Shown one piece after another: positions 44,315 to 51,723 of a DNA stretch of 64,000 nucleotides (within the stretch, counting starts at the first letter, position 1; each line of letters starts with the position of its first letter). The notes below the pieces were generated by a model, which ran no database searches, was not told where the DNA came from, and saw only the letters and a program-made list of their open reading frames with translations. This stretch comes from UBA6398 sp963644855. GTDB taxonomy: Bacteria > Bacteroidota > Bacteroidia > Bacteroidales > Bacteroidaceae. The DNA is taken from positions 1-64,000 of the forward strand of contig CAVIQL010000008.1 of NCBI GenBank assembly GCA_963644855.1. The letters are read 5' to 3'. The position numbers and the translations under genes were made by a program.

Positions 44315-46129
44315 ATGCCTGATATCATACATTTACTTCCAGACTCGGTGGCAAACCAAATTGCTGCCGGCGAGGTTATACAACGTCCAGCTTCGGTGGT
44401 CAAAGAGCTTGTAGAAAATGCGCTTGATGCCGGAGCAACTAAAATCGACGTTATTATTACCGACGCCGGCAAGACGTGTATTCAAATTGTAGACAATGGT
44501 TGCGGTATGAGCGAAACTGATGCGCGTTTGGCCTTTGAACGTCATGCTACGTCTAAGATTAGTAAAGCTGCCGACCTTTTTAGTCTTCACACCATGGGTT
44601 TTCGTGGTGAGGCTTTGCCTTCGATTGCTGCCGTTTCTCAGGTGGAATTGCGCACACGTATGGCAGAAAGTAAACTGGGGGTGAGTTTGTCGATAGAAGC
44701 TTCCAAAGTAACCGACCAACAACCGGTGGCGTGCGACGTGGGAGCTAATTTCATGGTAAAGAATCTGTTTTTTAATATTCCGGCACGGCGCAGATTCTTG
44801 AAATCAAACCAAACGGAGTTCAATAACATAGTTACTGAATTTGAGAAGATAGTATTGGCTCACCCCGAGGTGCGTTTTTCGTTGTACAACAACGATACAT
44901 TGGTGCACAATCTCTCGGCGGGTTCGTGTTTGCAACGCATTGCCGATGTGTTTGGCAAGCGAATGAATCAACAGTTGCTCCATATTGAAGTCGACACGTC
45001 GATTGTAAAAATCAAAGGATTTGTTGGTACGCCCGAGAGTGCGCGCAAAAAAGGCAGCAAACAGTTTTTCTTTGTAAACGGACGCTATATGCGCCACCCG
45101 TATTTTGGCAAAGCGGTGATGCTTGCCTATGAAAGATTGATTCCTGCCGATGAGCAAGTGAGTTTCTTTGTTTATTTCGACATCGATCCCGCGCGCATTG
45201 ACGTTAATATCCACCCCACGAAAGCCGAAATCAAGTTTGAGGACGAGCAGGCGGTGTTTCAGATACTCATGGCGGCTGTAAAGGAGGCTGTAGGTAAATT
45301 TAATGCAGTGCCCGAGCTTAATTTCGAAGATGGCGACAATCCTTTGGGAATTCCTGTATACGATCCGCGCAGCAAAAACGTGGAACAGCCGAAAGTTACT
45401 TTTACCGGTGATTACAATCCCTTTGATTCTGCACCCCAGTCGCGCCCTGCGGCTCCGCGCAATTGGCAAAAACTTTTTGACGGCATAACTCGTGGCAACG
45501 ATGTGGCATCGCAAGAAAAAACCGCTGCGCCTGCTATTGAGGAAACCGCCACCAATTCCACCGAAAACCACACATTGGAGCACTATCAATACAAGAAACG
45601 CTACATTGTAACCGCTATGCCGTCGGGGCTTATGTTTATCGACCAACATCGCGCCCACATACGCATCTTGTATGAGCGTTTCCTTAAAAATCTGTCGGAA
45701 CGCAAGGCGGCAAGCGAGCGTATCATCTTTCCGGAACTCGTGCAGCTCAACACACAAGAGCGCGCCACGCTCGCCGCAATGGCCAACGAAATTGTGGCAG
45801 CAGGTTTCGACCTCTCCGACCTTGGCGACGGAAGTTTTGCAATCAATGGTTTGCCCGCGGGAACCGAGAAACTCAACGCCACAGAGCTTTTGCGCGATGT
45901 GTTGGAGGAAAGTGCGGGGCAGACTAAGATTAAGGAACAAGTTGACAAGCATATTGCACTCGTGCTTGCCCAGCATGCAGCAATACCCTACGATTCGCCG
46001 CTGTCGAACAAGGAAATGAACAAAATGATAGACGAATTGTTTGCCACCACAACGCCGAAATATACGCCCGATGGCAAAACTATTTTGGCAATAATGCCGC
46101 AAAGCAAGATAGAAAGCATGTTTTCCTGA
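44315..46129 (+). CDS. mutL: DNA mismatch repair protein MutL
   Basis: The 604-residue protein has the GHKL ATPase N-terminus: ENALDAGATKIDV, DNGCGMS, HATSKI and FRGEALPSIAAVS. The transducer domain has FVNGRYMRHPYF, and a C-terminal dimer domain follows from about 420. The endonuclease motif DQHA(x)2E(x)4E is altered to DQHRAHIRILYE at about 443, and no C-terminal Cys-Pro-His-Gly-Arg motif is seen (the equivalent end reads YTPDGKTIL). It may therefore lack nicking activity. The start at 44315 gives the canonical MPDIIHLLPDSVANQIAAGEV. Its upstream open frame overlaps the OstA-like gene. Confidence 0.94.
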   Translation: MPDIIHLLPDSVANQIAAGEVIQRPASVVKELVENALDAGATKIDVIITDAGKTCIQIVDNGCGMSETDARLAFERHATSKISKAADLFSLHTMGFRGEALPSIAAVSQVELRTRMAESKLGVSLSIEASKVTDQQPVACDVGANFMVKNLFFNIPARRRFLKSNQTEFNNIVTEFEKIVLAHPEVRFSLYNNDTLVHNLSAGSCLQRIADVFGKRMNQQLLHIEVDTSIVKIKGFVGTPESARKKGSKQFFFVNGRYMRHPYFGKAVMLAYERLIPADEQVSFFVYFDIDPARIDVNIHPTKAEIKFEDEQAVFQILMAAVKEAVGKFNAVPELNFEDGDNPLGIPVYDPRSKNVEQPKVTFTGDYNPFDSAPQSRPAAPRNWQKLFDGITRGNDVASQEKTAAPAIEETATNSTENHTLEHYQYKKRYIVTAMPSGLMFIDQHRAHIRILYERFLKNLSERKAASERIIFPELVQLNTQERATLAAMANEIVAAGFDLSDLGDGSFAINGLPAGTEKLNATELLRDVLEESAGQTKIKEQVDKHIALVLAQHAAIPYDSPLSNKEMNKMIDELFATTTPKYTPDGKTILAIMPQSKIESMFS

Positions 46130-46165
46130 ATAGACTCCGGTTTCAGAAAAACGCTACCCCTATAC

Positions 46166-46197
46166 AGCCGTGCACATACGTTTGCGCGGCTTTTTTG
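46166..46197 (+). terminator. Rho-independent terminator after mutL
   Basis: AGCCGTGC and GCGCGGCT pair around an ACATACGTTT loop, followed by TTTTTTG. Confidence 0.75.
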
Positions 46198-46269
46198 TGC
46201 CATTTTCCCCAACATAATATACGCAATTTTGGGGCTGGTGTAAAGTGTTGAAAATCAATGATGATTTTT

Positions 46270-46438
46270 CCGCAAAACAATATCCGACATTTTTTAAATA
46301 ATATCGGACATTATTTGAATAATATCAGACATTGTTTTTACGACATCGGATATCGTTTTTACGAGGTCAGATATAATTTAAATTTCAAGCCTTGGAATTT
46401 AAATTATATGGCTTGGAATTTTTACGATAAGGCATGTG
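46270..46438. repeat. 21-bp phased palindromic element, locus J (extended, two word classes)
   Basis: Clean cores at 46279 (AATATCCGACATT), 46300 (AATATCGGACATT) and 46321 (AATATCAGACATT). Degenerate cores in the same phase follow at 46342 (GACATCGGATATC) and 46363 (GAGGTCAGATATA). A second word class follows, still in 21-bp phase: TTCAAGCCTTGGA at 46384, a TATATGGCTTGGA-type unit near 46405, and GATAAGGCATGTG at 46426. It is open in one plus frame (46258-46587), giving heptads such as NNIRHFL. I take this as a by-product, not a gene. It lies between mutL and lpxD. The rest of the 573-bp gap holds only the mutL terminator and lpxD promoter. Confidence 0.88.
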
Positions 46439-46602
46439 GTTTTTTTAGGGTGGAAAATGTTTCTCCCGAAATCCCGTGCATGTGCTACGGAGATAGAACA
46501 AAAAATCACGTCATGCAATCTTTTGCACACGCATTCCAACACATTCTCAATGGAAAACTCTGCCATAATTTCGCAAAACGTCCTTAAAAAACCGAGATAA
46601 CA

Positions 46603-46634
46603 TTGGGTTATATGGTTTTTGCTTCGTATTTTTG
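46603..46634 (+). promoter_or_regulatory. Predicted promoter of the lpxD operon
   Basis: TTG at 46603-46605, 21 nt, then TATTTTTG at 46627-46634. lpxD starts 69 nt downstream. Confidence 0.55.
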
Positions 46635-46702
46635 CAATAATGATACGTATTATGCCCTTGTATAGACAACGGGGACATGTATGGGGAAATCTTAAAGACA
46701 GA

Positions 46703-47749
46703 ATGGAATTTACAGCCCAACAAATAGCCGCCTATCTCGGCGGAAAGGTTGAAGGAAACGAAAATGCCGCAGTAAGCACGTTTTCTAATATAGATACAGC
46801 CGAAAATGGCGCACTTACATTTTATTACGCCAAAGAGTTTGAAAACTTCGTGTATGAAACCAACGCCAGCATAGTGCTTGTGCCAGAAGACTTCAAGTCT
46901 GCACAAACGCCCAAGGCTACACTTATACGCGTAAAAGACCCTCGCGAAGCCGTCGCAAGACTTCTGAACCTCTATGAGCAGAGCAAACCCAAACGACAAG
47001 GCGTGAGCGACCGAGCATATGTGAGCAAAACAGCCAAGATAGGCAAAGATGTTTACGTAGCTCCGCTTGCATACATCGGCGATGGGGTAACGGTGGGCGA
47101 CGGTACGCAAATATATGCCAATGTAACCATTGAAGAGGGCAGCACAATAGGCGAAGGCTGCAAAATATATCCCAACGTTTCGATATATCACGACTGCAAA
47201 ATAGGCTCAAACGTTATACTGCATTCAGGCTGCGTGATAGGAGCCGACGGATTTGGTTTTGCACCCACTCCCGAGGGCTACGAAAAAATTCCGCAGATAG
47301 GCAATGTTGAAATAGGCGACAACGTGGAAATAGGAGCCAATACCTGTGTGGATCGCTCCATGATGGGAACAACCAAGATAGGCAACGGCGTAAAACTCGA
47401 CAACCTTGTGCAAATTGCACACAACGACGTAATAGGCGCAAACACCGTGATGTCGGCACAAGTGGGAGTGGCAGGCTCAACAAAGATAGGCGAATGGTGC
47501 ATGTTTGGCGGACAAGTGGGCATAACGGGACACGCAAAAATAGCTTCCCACACCCATTCGGGCGCACAGGCAGGAATTGCCGGCACAATACTCAAAGAGG
47601 GACAAACCGTGCTTGGCTCTCCGGCTATCGACGCACGACGTTTTGCCAAAGCAGCAGCCGTGTTCCGTAATCTCCCCGAAATGTACAAGCAAGTAAACGC
47701 CTTGCAAAAACAAATGGACAATCTTAATAACGATAATAAAGAAAAATAG
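46703..47749 (+). CDS. lpxD: UDP-3-O-acylglucosamine N-acyltransferase
   Basis: LpxD adds the N-linked acyl chain to UDP-3-O-acylglucosamine. The 348-residue protein has an N-terminal uridine-binding domain (about 1-100, NGALTFYYAKEFENF). A left-handed beta-helix of hexapeptide repeats follows (IGEGCKIYPNVSIYHDCKIGSNVILHSGCVIG), with the catalytic His in a QIAHNDVIG-type turn and a C-terminal helix. The ATG at 46703 is chosen because it begins the canonical MEFTAQQIAAYLGG. An upstream ATG would add 28 residues not found in the family. First of the lpxD, lpxC-fabZ, lpxA operon. Confidence 0.95.
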   Translation: MEFTAQQIAAYLGGKVEGNENAAVSTFSNIDTAENGALTFYYAKEFENFVYETNASIVLVPEDFKSAQTPKATLIRVKDPREAVARLLNLYEQSKPKRQGVSDRAYVSKTAKIGKDVYVAPLAYIGDGVTVGDGTQIYANVTIEEGSTIGEGCKIYPNVSIYHDCKIGSNVILHSGCVIGADGFGFAPTPEGYEKIPQIGNVEIGDNVEIGANTCVDRSMMGTTKIGNGVKLDNLVQIAHNDVIGANTVMSAQVGVAGSTKIGEWCMFGGQVGITGHAKIASHTHSGAQAGIAGTILKEGQTVLGSPAIDARRFAKAAAVFRNLPEMYKQVNALQKQMDNLNNDNKEK

Positions 47750-47755
47750 AATATC

Positions 47756-49141
47756 ATGCTCAAACAAACAACTCTGAACGGCAGTTTCTCACTCTATGGC
47801 AAAGGACTGCATACAGGCTTGAACCTTACGGTAACTTTCAACCCTGCAGACGAAAATACTGGCTACAAAATACAGAGAATTGATCTCGAAGGCGAACCAA
47901 TAATAAACGCTATAGCCGAAAATGTAGTAGAAACCACACGCGGCACAGTAGTAGCAAAAGGCGACGCACGCTGCTCTACAATAGAACATGCCATGGCTGC
48001 TCTTTACGCTTTGGGCATTGACAATTGCCTAATGCAAGTAAACGGTCCGGAATTCCCAATCCTCGACGGTTCTTCGGAGCCTTTCGTTGAAAACATCTTG
48101 AGAGTGGGAATAAAAGAACAGAATGCCCCCAAAGACTTCTACATCATCAAAAAGAAAATAGAAGTTTACGACGAAGCCACCGGCTCCTCCGTAATAATTC
48201 TACCCGATGAAGAATTCAGCATAACGGCAATGATTTCCTATGAGTCCAAATGGTTTTCAAGCCAATTTGCTACACTCAACAGCCTATCCGATTTCAAACA
48301 GGAAATATCCTCTGCACGCACATTTGTATTCATGCGCGAAGTAGAACCACTGCTTAAAGCCGGATTGATAAAAGGCGGCGATCTCAACAATGCCATAGTA
48401 ATTTACGAGCAAGAACTGAGTCAGGAACGCCTTGACCAAATAGCAGATGAAATGAAACTGCCGCACCGCGATGCAACAAAGCTCGGATTTATCTCACATC
48501 GCCCCTTGCAATGGGCAAATGAGCCGGCACGCCATAAACTTCTCGACATCGTAGGCGACATGGCCTTGGTGGGACGCCCAATAAAAGGCAGAATAATCGC
48601 TACACGTCCGGGACATACTATAAATAATAAGTTTGCTCGTGAATTGCGACGCGAAATACGCGCACACGAAATACAAGCGCCAACATACGATCCCAACGAA
48701 GAACCAATCATGGACGTTAATCGTATACGCCAATTGCTTCCTCATCGCTACCCAATGCAACTTGTCGACAAAGTAATAGCAATGGGTTCAAACCAAATCG
48801 TAGCTGTTAAAAACGTAACCTCAAACGAACCATTCTTTACTGGTCACTTCCCACAGGAACCCGTAATGCCGGGCGTTTTGCAAGTAGAAGCAATGGCACA
48901 AGCCGGCGGTTTACTCGTGTTGAGTACCGTGGACGAGCCAGAACGTTGGAGCACGTATTTCATGAAAATCGATGATGTGAAATTCCGTCGCAAAGTAGTG
49001 CCGGGAGATACGTTGATATTCAACGTACGTCTGCTTGCGCCCGTGCGCCATGGCGTTTCTTCGATGAAAGGTTTCGTTTTCGTGGGAGAACAAATAGCTT
49101 GCGAGGCAACATTCACCGCGCAAATCGTGAAGAATAAGTGA
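47756..49141 (+). CDS. lpxC-fabZ: Bifunctional UDP-3-O-acyl-N-acetylglucosamine deacetylase / 3-hydroxyacyl-ACP dehydratase
   Basis: This 461-residue fusion joins LpxC (about 1-310) to FabZ (about 315-461). LpxC is the zinc deacetylase that commits lipid A synthesis. Its motifs are CSTIEHAMAALYALG (zinc His) and PARHKLLDIVGD (second His, Asp). FabZ dehydrates 3-hydroxyacyl-ACP in fatty acid synthesis, and its motifs are LPHRYPMQLVDKV and GHFPQEPVMPGVLQVEAMAQ. The fusion is characteristic of Bacteroidota. It couples use of 3-hydroxyacyl-ACP by lipid A and by fatty acid synthesis. It lies 6 bp after lpxD and 19 bp before lpxA. Confidence 0.96.
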   Translation: MLKQTTLNGSFSLYGKGLHTGLNLTVTFNPADENTGYKIQRIDLEGEPIINAIAENVVETTRGTVVAKGDARCSTIEHAMAALYALGIDNCLMQVNGPEFPILDGSSEPFVENILRVGIKEQNAPKDFYIIKKKIEVYDEATGSSVIILPDEEFSITAMISYESKWFSSQFATLNSLSDFKQEISSARTFVFMREVEPLLKAGLIKGGDLNNAIVIYEQELSQERLDQIADEMKLPHRDATKLGFISHRPLQWANEPARHKLLDIVGDMALVGRPIKGRIIATRPGHTINNKFARELRREIRAHEIQAPTYDPNEEPIMDVNRIRQLLPHRYPMQLVDKVIAMGSNQIVAVKNVTSNEPFFTGHFPQEPVMPGVLQVEAMAQAGGLLVLSTVDEPERWSTYFMKIDDVKFRRKVVPGDTLIFNVRLLAPVRHGVSSMKGFVFVGEQIACEATFTAQIVKNK

Positions 49142-49160
49142 TAATCAAATCTCTGCCATA

Positions 49161-49934
49161 ATGAGTAAAATAAGTCCCTTGGCTTTTATCGATCCCGAGG
49201 CTAAAATTGGAAAGAATTGCGAGATCGGAGCGTTTTGTTTCGTTGATAAAAATGTAGAAATCGGCGACAACAATGTTTTGATGAACAGTGTTACCGTGTT
49301 GAGCGGCGCGCGAATAGGAAATGGCAATACTATTTTTCCCGGAGCCGTTATCAGTGCCGTTCCGCAGGATTTGAAATTTCGCGGAGAAGAGACCACGGCA
49401 ATAGTGGGAGACAACAATAAAATTCGCGAAAACGTTACCATAAACAGAGGTACAGCTTCGAAAGGAAGAACTATAGTTGGTTCGGACAATCTACTCATGG
49501 AAGGAGTGCATGTAGCCCATGATGTAACTCTTGGTAGTGGCTGTATCATCGGGAACTCTACTAAAATAGCAGGGGAAGTTATTATCGATGATTATGCTGT
49601 GATTAGTGCAAACGTTTTAATTCATCAATTTTGCCACGTGGGCGGATATGTTATGATTGGTGGGGGCACACGTTTCAGCCAAGATATACCGCCGTATGTA
49701 ATGGTAGCCCGCGAGCCTGCCGCATATCAGGGATTGAATATCGTAGGGTTGCGCCGCCGGGGATTTTCAAACGAGACTATCGAAAACATTCACGAGGCAT
49801 ATCGTTTGCTCTACCAGAGTGGAAAACTTCGTAGCGAGAGCATTGAGGAGATAAAGAGCAAACTTCCCATGTCAAAGGAGATTGTGTATATCATAAACTT
49901 TGTGGAGACCGCCACGCGCGGTATCATAAAATAA
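49161..49934 (+). CDS. lpxA: UDP-N-acetylglucosamine acyltransferase
   Basis: LpxA adds the first 3-O-acyl chain in lipid A synthesis. The 257-residue protein is a left-handed beta-helix trimer with hexapeptide repeats (IGKNCEIGAFCFVDKNVEIGDNNVL) and the catalytic-region motif NLLMEGVHVAHDVTLG, with His at about 121. The C-terminal helical domain has AYQGLNIVGLRRRGFS. The length is typical (E. coli 262). Third in the operon with lpxD and lpxC-fabZ. Confidence 0.96.
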   Translation: MSKISPLAFIDPEAKIGKNCEIGAFCFVDKNVEIGDNNVLMNSVTVLSGARIGNGNTIFPGAVISAVPQDLKFRGEETTAIVGDNNKIRENVTINRGTASKGRTIVGSDNLLMEGVHVAHDVTLGSGCIIGNSTKIAGEVIIDDYAVISANVLIHQFCHVGGYVMIGGGTRFSQDIPPYVMVAREPAAYQGLNIVGLRRRGFSNETIENIHEAYRLLYQSGKLRSESIEEIKSKLPMSKEIVYIINFVETATRGIIK

Positions 49935-49964
49935 TGCCGCAAGGAGGGCGCAAGCATATTTGAT

Positions 49965-50540
49965 ATGATTTTTAGATTCACCATTGTAAGCGACGAGGTT
50001 GACGAGTTTTTTCGTGAGATACGCATTGATGCCGATGCCACATTCCTCGATTTCTGTCAGGCAATACTTGGTACGTGCAAATACTCCGATGATCAGATGA
50101 CGAGTTTCTATATCACCGATGATGAATGGGAGAAAGTTTGCGAGATAACGCGTGAAGACATGGGCTTTTCCTCTTATGACGAGGACGTTTATACGATGGA
50201 GAATACCTCTTTGCGCAGTTTGCTCGACGATGTACCCATGCGATTGAAATTCATCTTCGACACGTTTAACAACCGTGCTTTCTATATAGAACTAAAAGAG
50301 ATGATTCCTGGCAAAAACCTTAAAACTGCCGAAATCACACGCAGCATTGGCGATGCGCCACAGGAGATCCTCATAGAGGAACCCACACCTAAGAAGGGCA
50401 AAAAGGCTCAGACGGGCGAAGAAAACTTTATGGGTGAAGATTTCTACGGGTCCGAAGGATTTGATGACGAAGAATTGGGCAACGAAGGGCTTGATATAAG
50501 CGACACTCCCTTTGGTGCCGACGAAGATATGCGATATTGA
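49965..50540 (+). CDS. pRiA4b ORF-3-like domain protein
   Basis: This 191-residue protein matches the IS1096/pRiA4b ORF-3-like family. Its N-terminal domain reads FRFTIVSDEVDEFFREIRIDADATFLDF and continues with RLKFIFDTFNNRAFYIEL near 90-110. The acidic C-terminal tail (about 150-191, many Asp, Glu and Gly) is low complexity. Function is unknown. The name comes from plasmid and insertion-element homologues, but here it sits in a conserved chromosomal spot between lpxA and miaA with no mobile-element hallmarks. The gene ends just before miaA. Confidence 0.75.
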   Translation: MIFRFTIVSDEVDEFFREIRIDADATFLDFCQAILGTCKYSDDQMTSFYITDDEWEKVCEITREDMGFSSYDEDVYTMENTSLRSLLDDVPMRLKFIFDTFNNRAFYIELKEMIPGKNLKTAEITRSIGDAPQEILIEEPTPKKGKKAQTGEENFMGEDFYGSEGFDDEELGNEGLDISDTPFGADEDMRY

Positions 50541-50547
50541 TTCCCCA

Positions 50548-51456
50548 TTGGGTAATCTCATTGTAATAACAGGGCCTACGGCGGTGGGGAAAACCGCTTT
50601 GTGCATACGATTGGCGCAAATTTTTAGTGCGCCAATCGTTAATGCCGACTCGCGACAGGTTTATCGCGAGATGCAGATCGGCACTGCGCGCCCCGATGAG
50701 CGGGAACTTGCGCAGGCTGATTTTTATTTTGTGGGCAATCTTTCGATTCACGACTATTATAGCGCGGCGCGTTACGAGGCTGATGCTTTGAAACAAATCG
50801 AATTGCTTCATAAAACCCACGACAATGTGATACTTTCGGGCGGTAGCATGATGTATGTAGATGCTGTGGTAAAAGGCATTGACGATATCCCAACAATTCC
50901 CGAAAATATACGTATAGAGATGCGCCGGCGTTTGGAAACCGAAGGATTGCAAGCGCTTGGCGAAGAATTGCGAAGCCTTGACCCGGAATATCATTCGGTT
51001 GTAGATTTGAAAAATCCGCGCCGTGTGGTTCATGCACTTGAAATATGCCACGCCACAGGCAAGACCTACACATCGTTTCGCGTTCGAAATGTAAAGGCAC
51101 GCCCGTTCCATGCCATTAAAATAGGACTGAACATTCCGCGCCCCGAATTGTTTGAACGCATCAACAAGCGTGTGGACAAGATGATGGAAAACGGGCTGCT
51201 CGAAGAGGCACGTCGGCTTTATCCCATGCGCAATCTTACGGCTCTCAACACGGTTGGCTACAACGAGATGTTCAAATATTTCGACGGAGAATTCACTTTG
51301 ACCCAAGCTGTTGAGAGAATGAAGAAAAACACCCGGGTTTATGCCAAAAAACAACTTACATGGTATAAACGCGACGAAGAAATCACGTGGTTTAGTCCTG
51401 ATGATGTTGACGCAATACAGGATTTCATAGTTCGCCAAACCGAGAAAAACCGCTGA
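50548..51456 (+). CDS. miaA: tRNA dimethylallyltransferase
   Basis: MiaA adds the dimethylallyl group to A37 of tRNAs reading UNN codons. It has the P-loop GPTAVGKTALCIRL near the start, NADSRQVYREM, GTARPDE, and the central ILSGGSMMYVDAVVKG. The conserved DxxxPRRVVHALE region is present as DLKNPRRVVHALE. The start is uncertain. TTG at 50548 gives MGNLIVITGPTAVGKT, close to the family start, and lies past the stop of the upstream gene. TTG 50512 or GTG 50515 would add 11-12 residues and overlap that gene. No ATG fits. Confidence 0.88.
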   Translation: MGNLIVITGPTAVGKTALCIRLAQIFSAPIVNADSRQVYREMQIGTARPDERELAQADFYFVGNLSIHDYYSAARYEADALKQIELLHKTHDNVILSGGSMMYVDAVVKGIDDIPTIPENIRIEMRRRLETEGLQALGEELRSLDPEYHSVVDLKNPRRVVHALEICHATGKTYTSFRVRNVKARPFHAIKIGLNIPRPELFERINKRVDKMMENGLLEEARRLYPMRNLTALNTVGYNEMFKYFDGEFTLTQAVERMKKNTRVYAKKQLTWYKRDEEITWFSPDDVDAIQDFIVRQTEKNR

Positions 51457-51520
51457 ATAAGCGCAGTTTTTGTAGAGATTGTAAGTCGTTGTGTATGTGT
51501 GGTATACAAATGATGAAAAA

Positions 51521-51617
51521 TATAAGGCATTTCGTTTTTCTAATGTCAGACATTATTTAAAAAAGGTCTGACATTGTTTAAAAAATATCGGATATTATTT
51601 TTACGAAATACGCATGT
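51521..51617. repeat. 21-bp phased palindromic element, locus K
   Basis: The capping unit TATAAGGCATTTC at 51521 is followed by CGTTTTTCT and clean cores at 51542 (AATGTCAGACATT, perfect palindrome), 51563 (AAGGTCTGACATT) and 51584 (AATATCGGATATT, perfect palindrome). The right end word ATTTTTAC leads in phase to GAAATACGCATGT at 51605. It lies between miaA and the penicillin-binding protein gene. Confidence 0.92.
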
Positions 51618-51674
51618 CGTTGAAACCATTTCAAAAACAAGAGAAACTACTTAGCAGAACTCACATTTAATTAC

Positions 51675-51682
51675 TACTTTTG
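51675..51682 (+). promoter_or_regulatory. Predicted -7 box of the PBP1A gene
   Basis: TACTTTTG, 42 nt before the ATG. No clear -33 partner. Confidence 0.45.
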
Positions 51683-51723
51683 CAGAGTGATGTCAAGTAT
51701 GTCATAGCATAATATAGAATAAA

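Noticed and set aside
46258..46587. 109-codon open frame of heptads (NNIRHFLNNIGHYL)
   Set aside because: It is locus J read in a stop-free frame. 21 bp equals seven codons, so heptads follow automatically. There is no ribosome-binding site or family support.
49965..50540. Insertion-element remnant because of the pRiA4b ORF-3 name
   Set aside because: There are no inverted repeats, no transposase and a conserved-looking position between lpxA and miaA.
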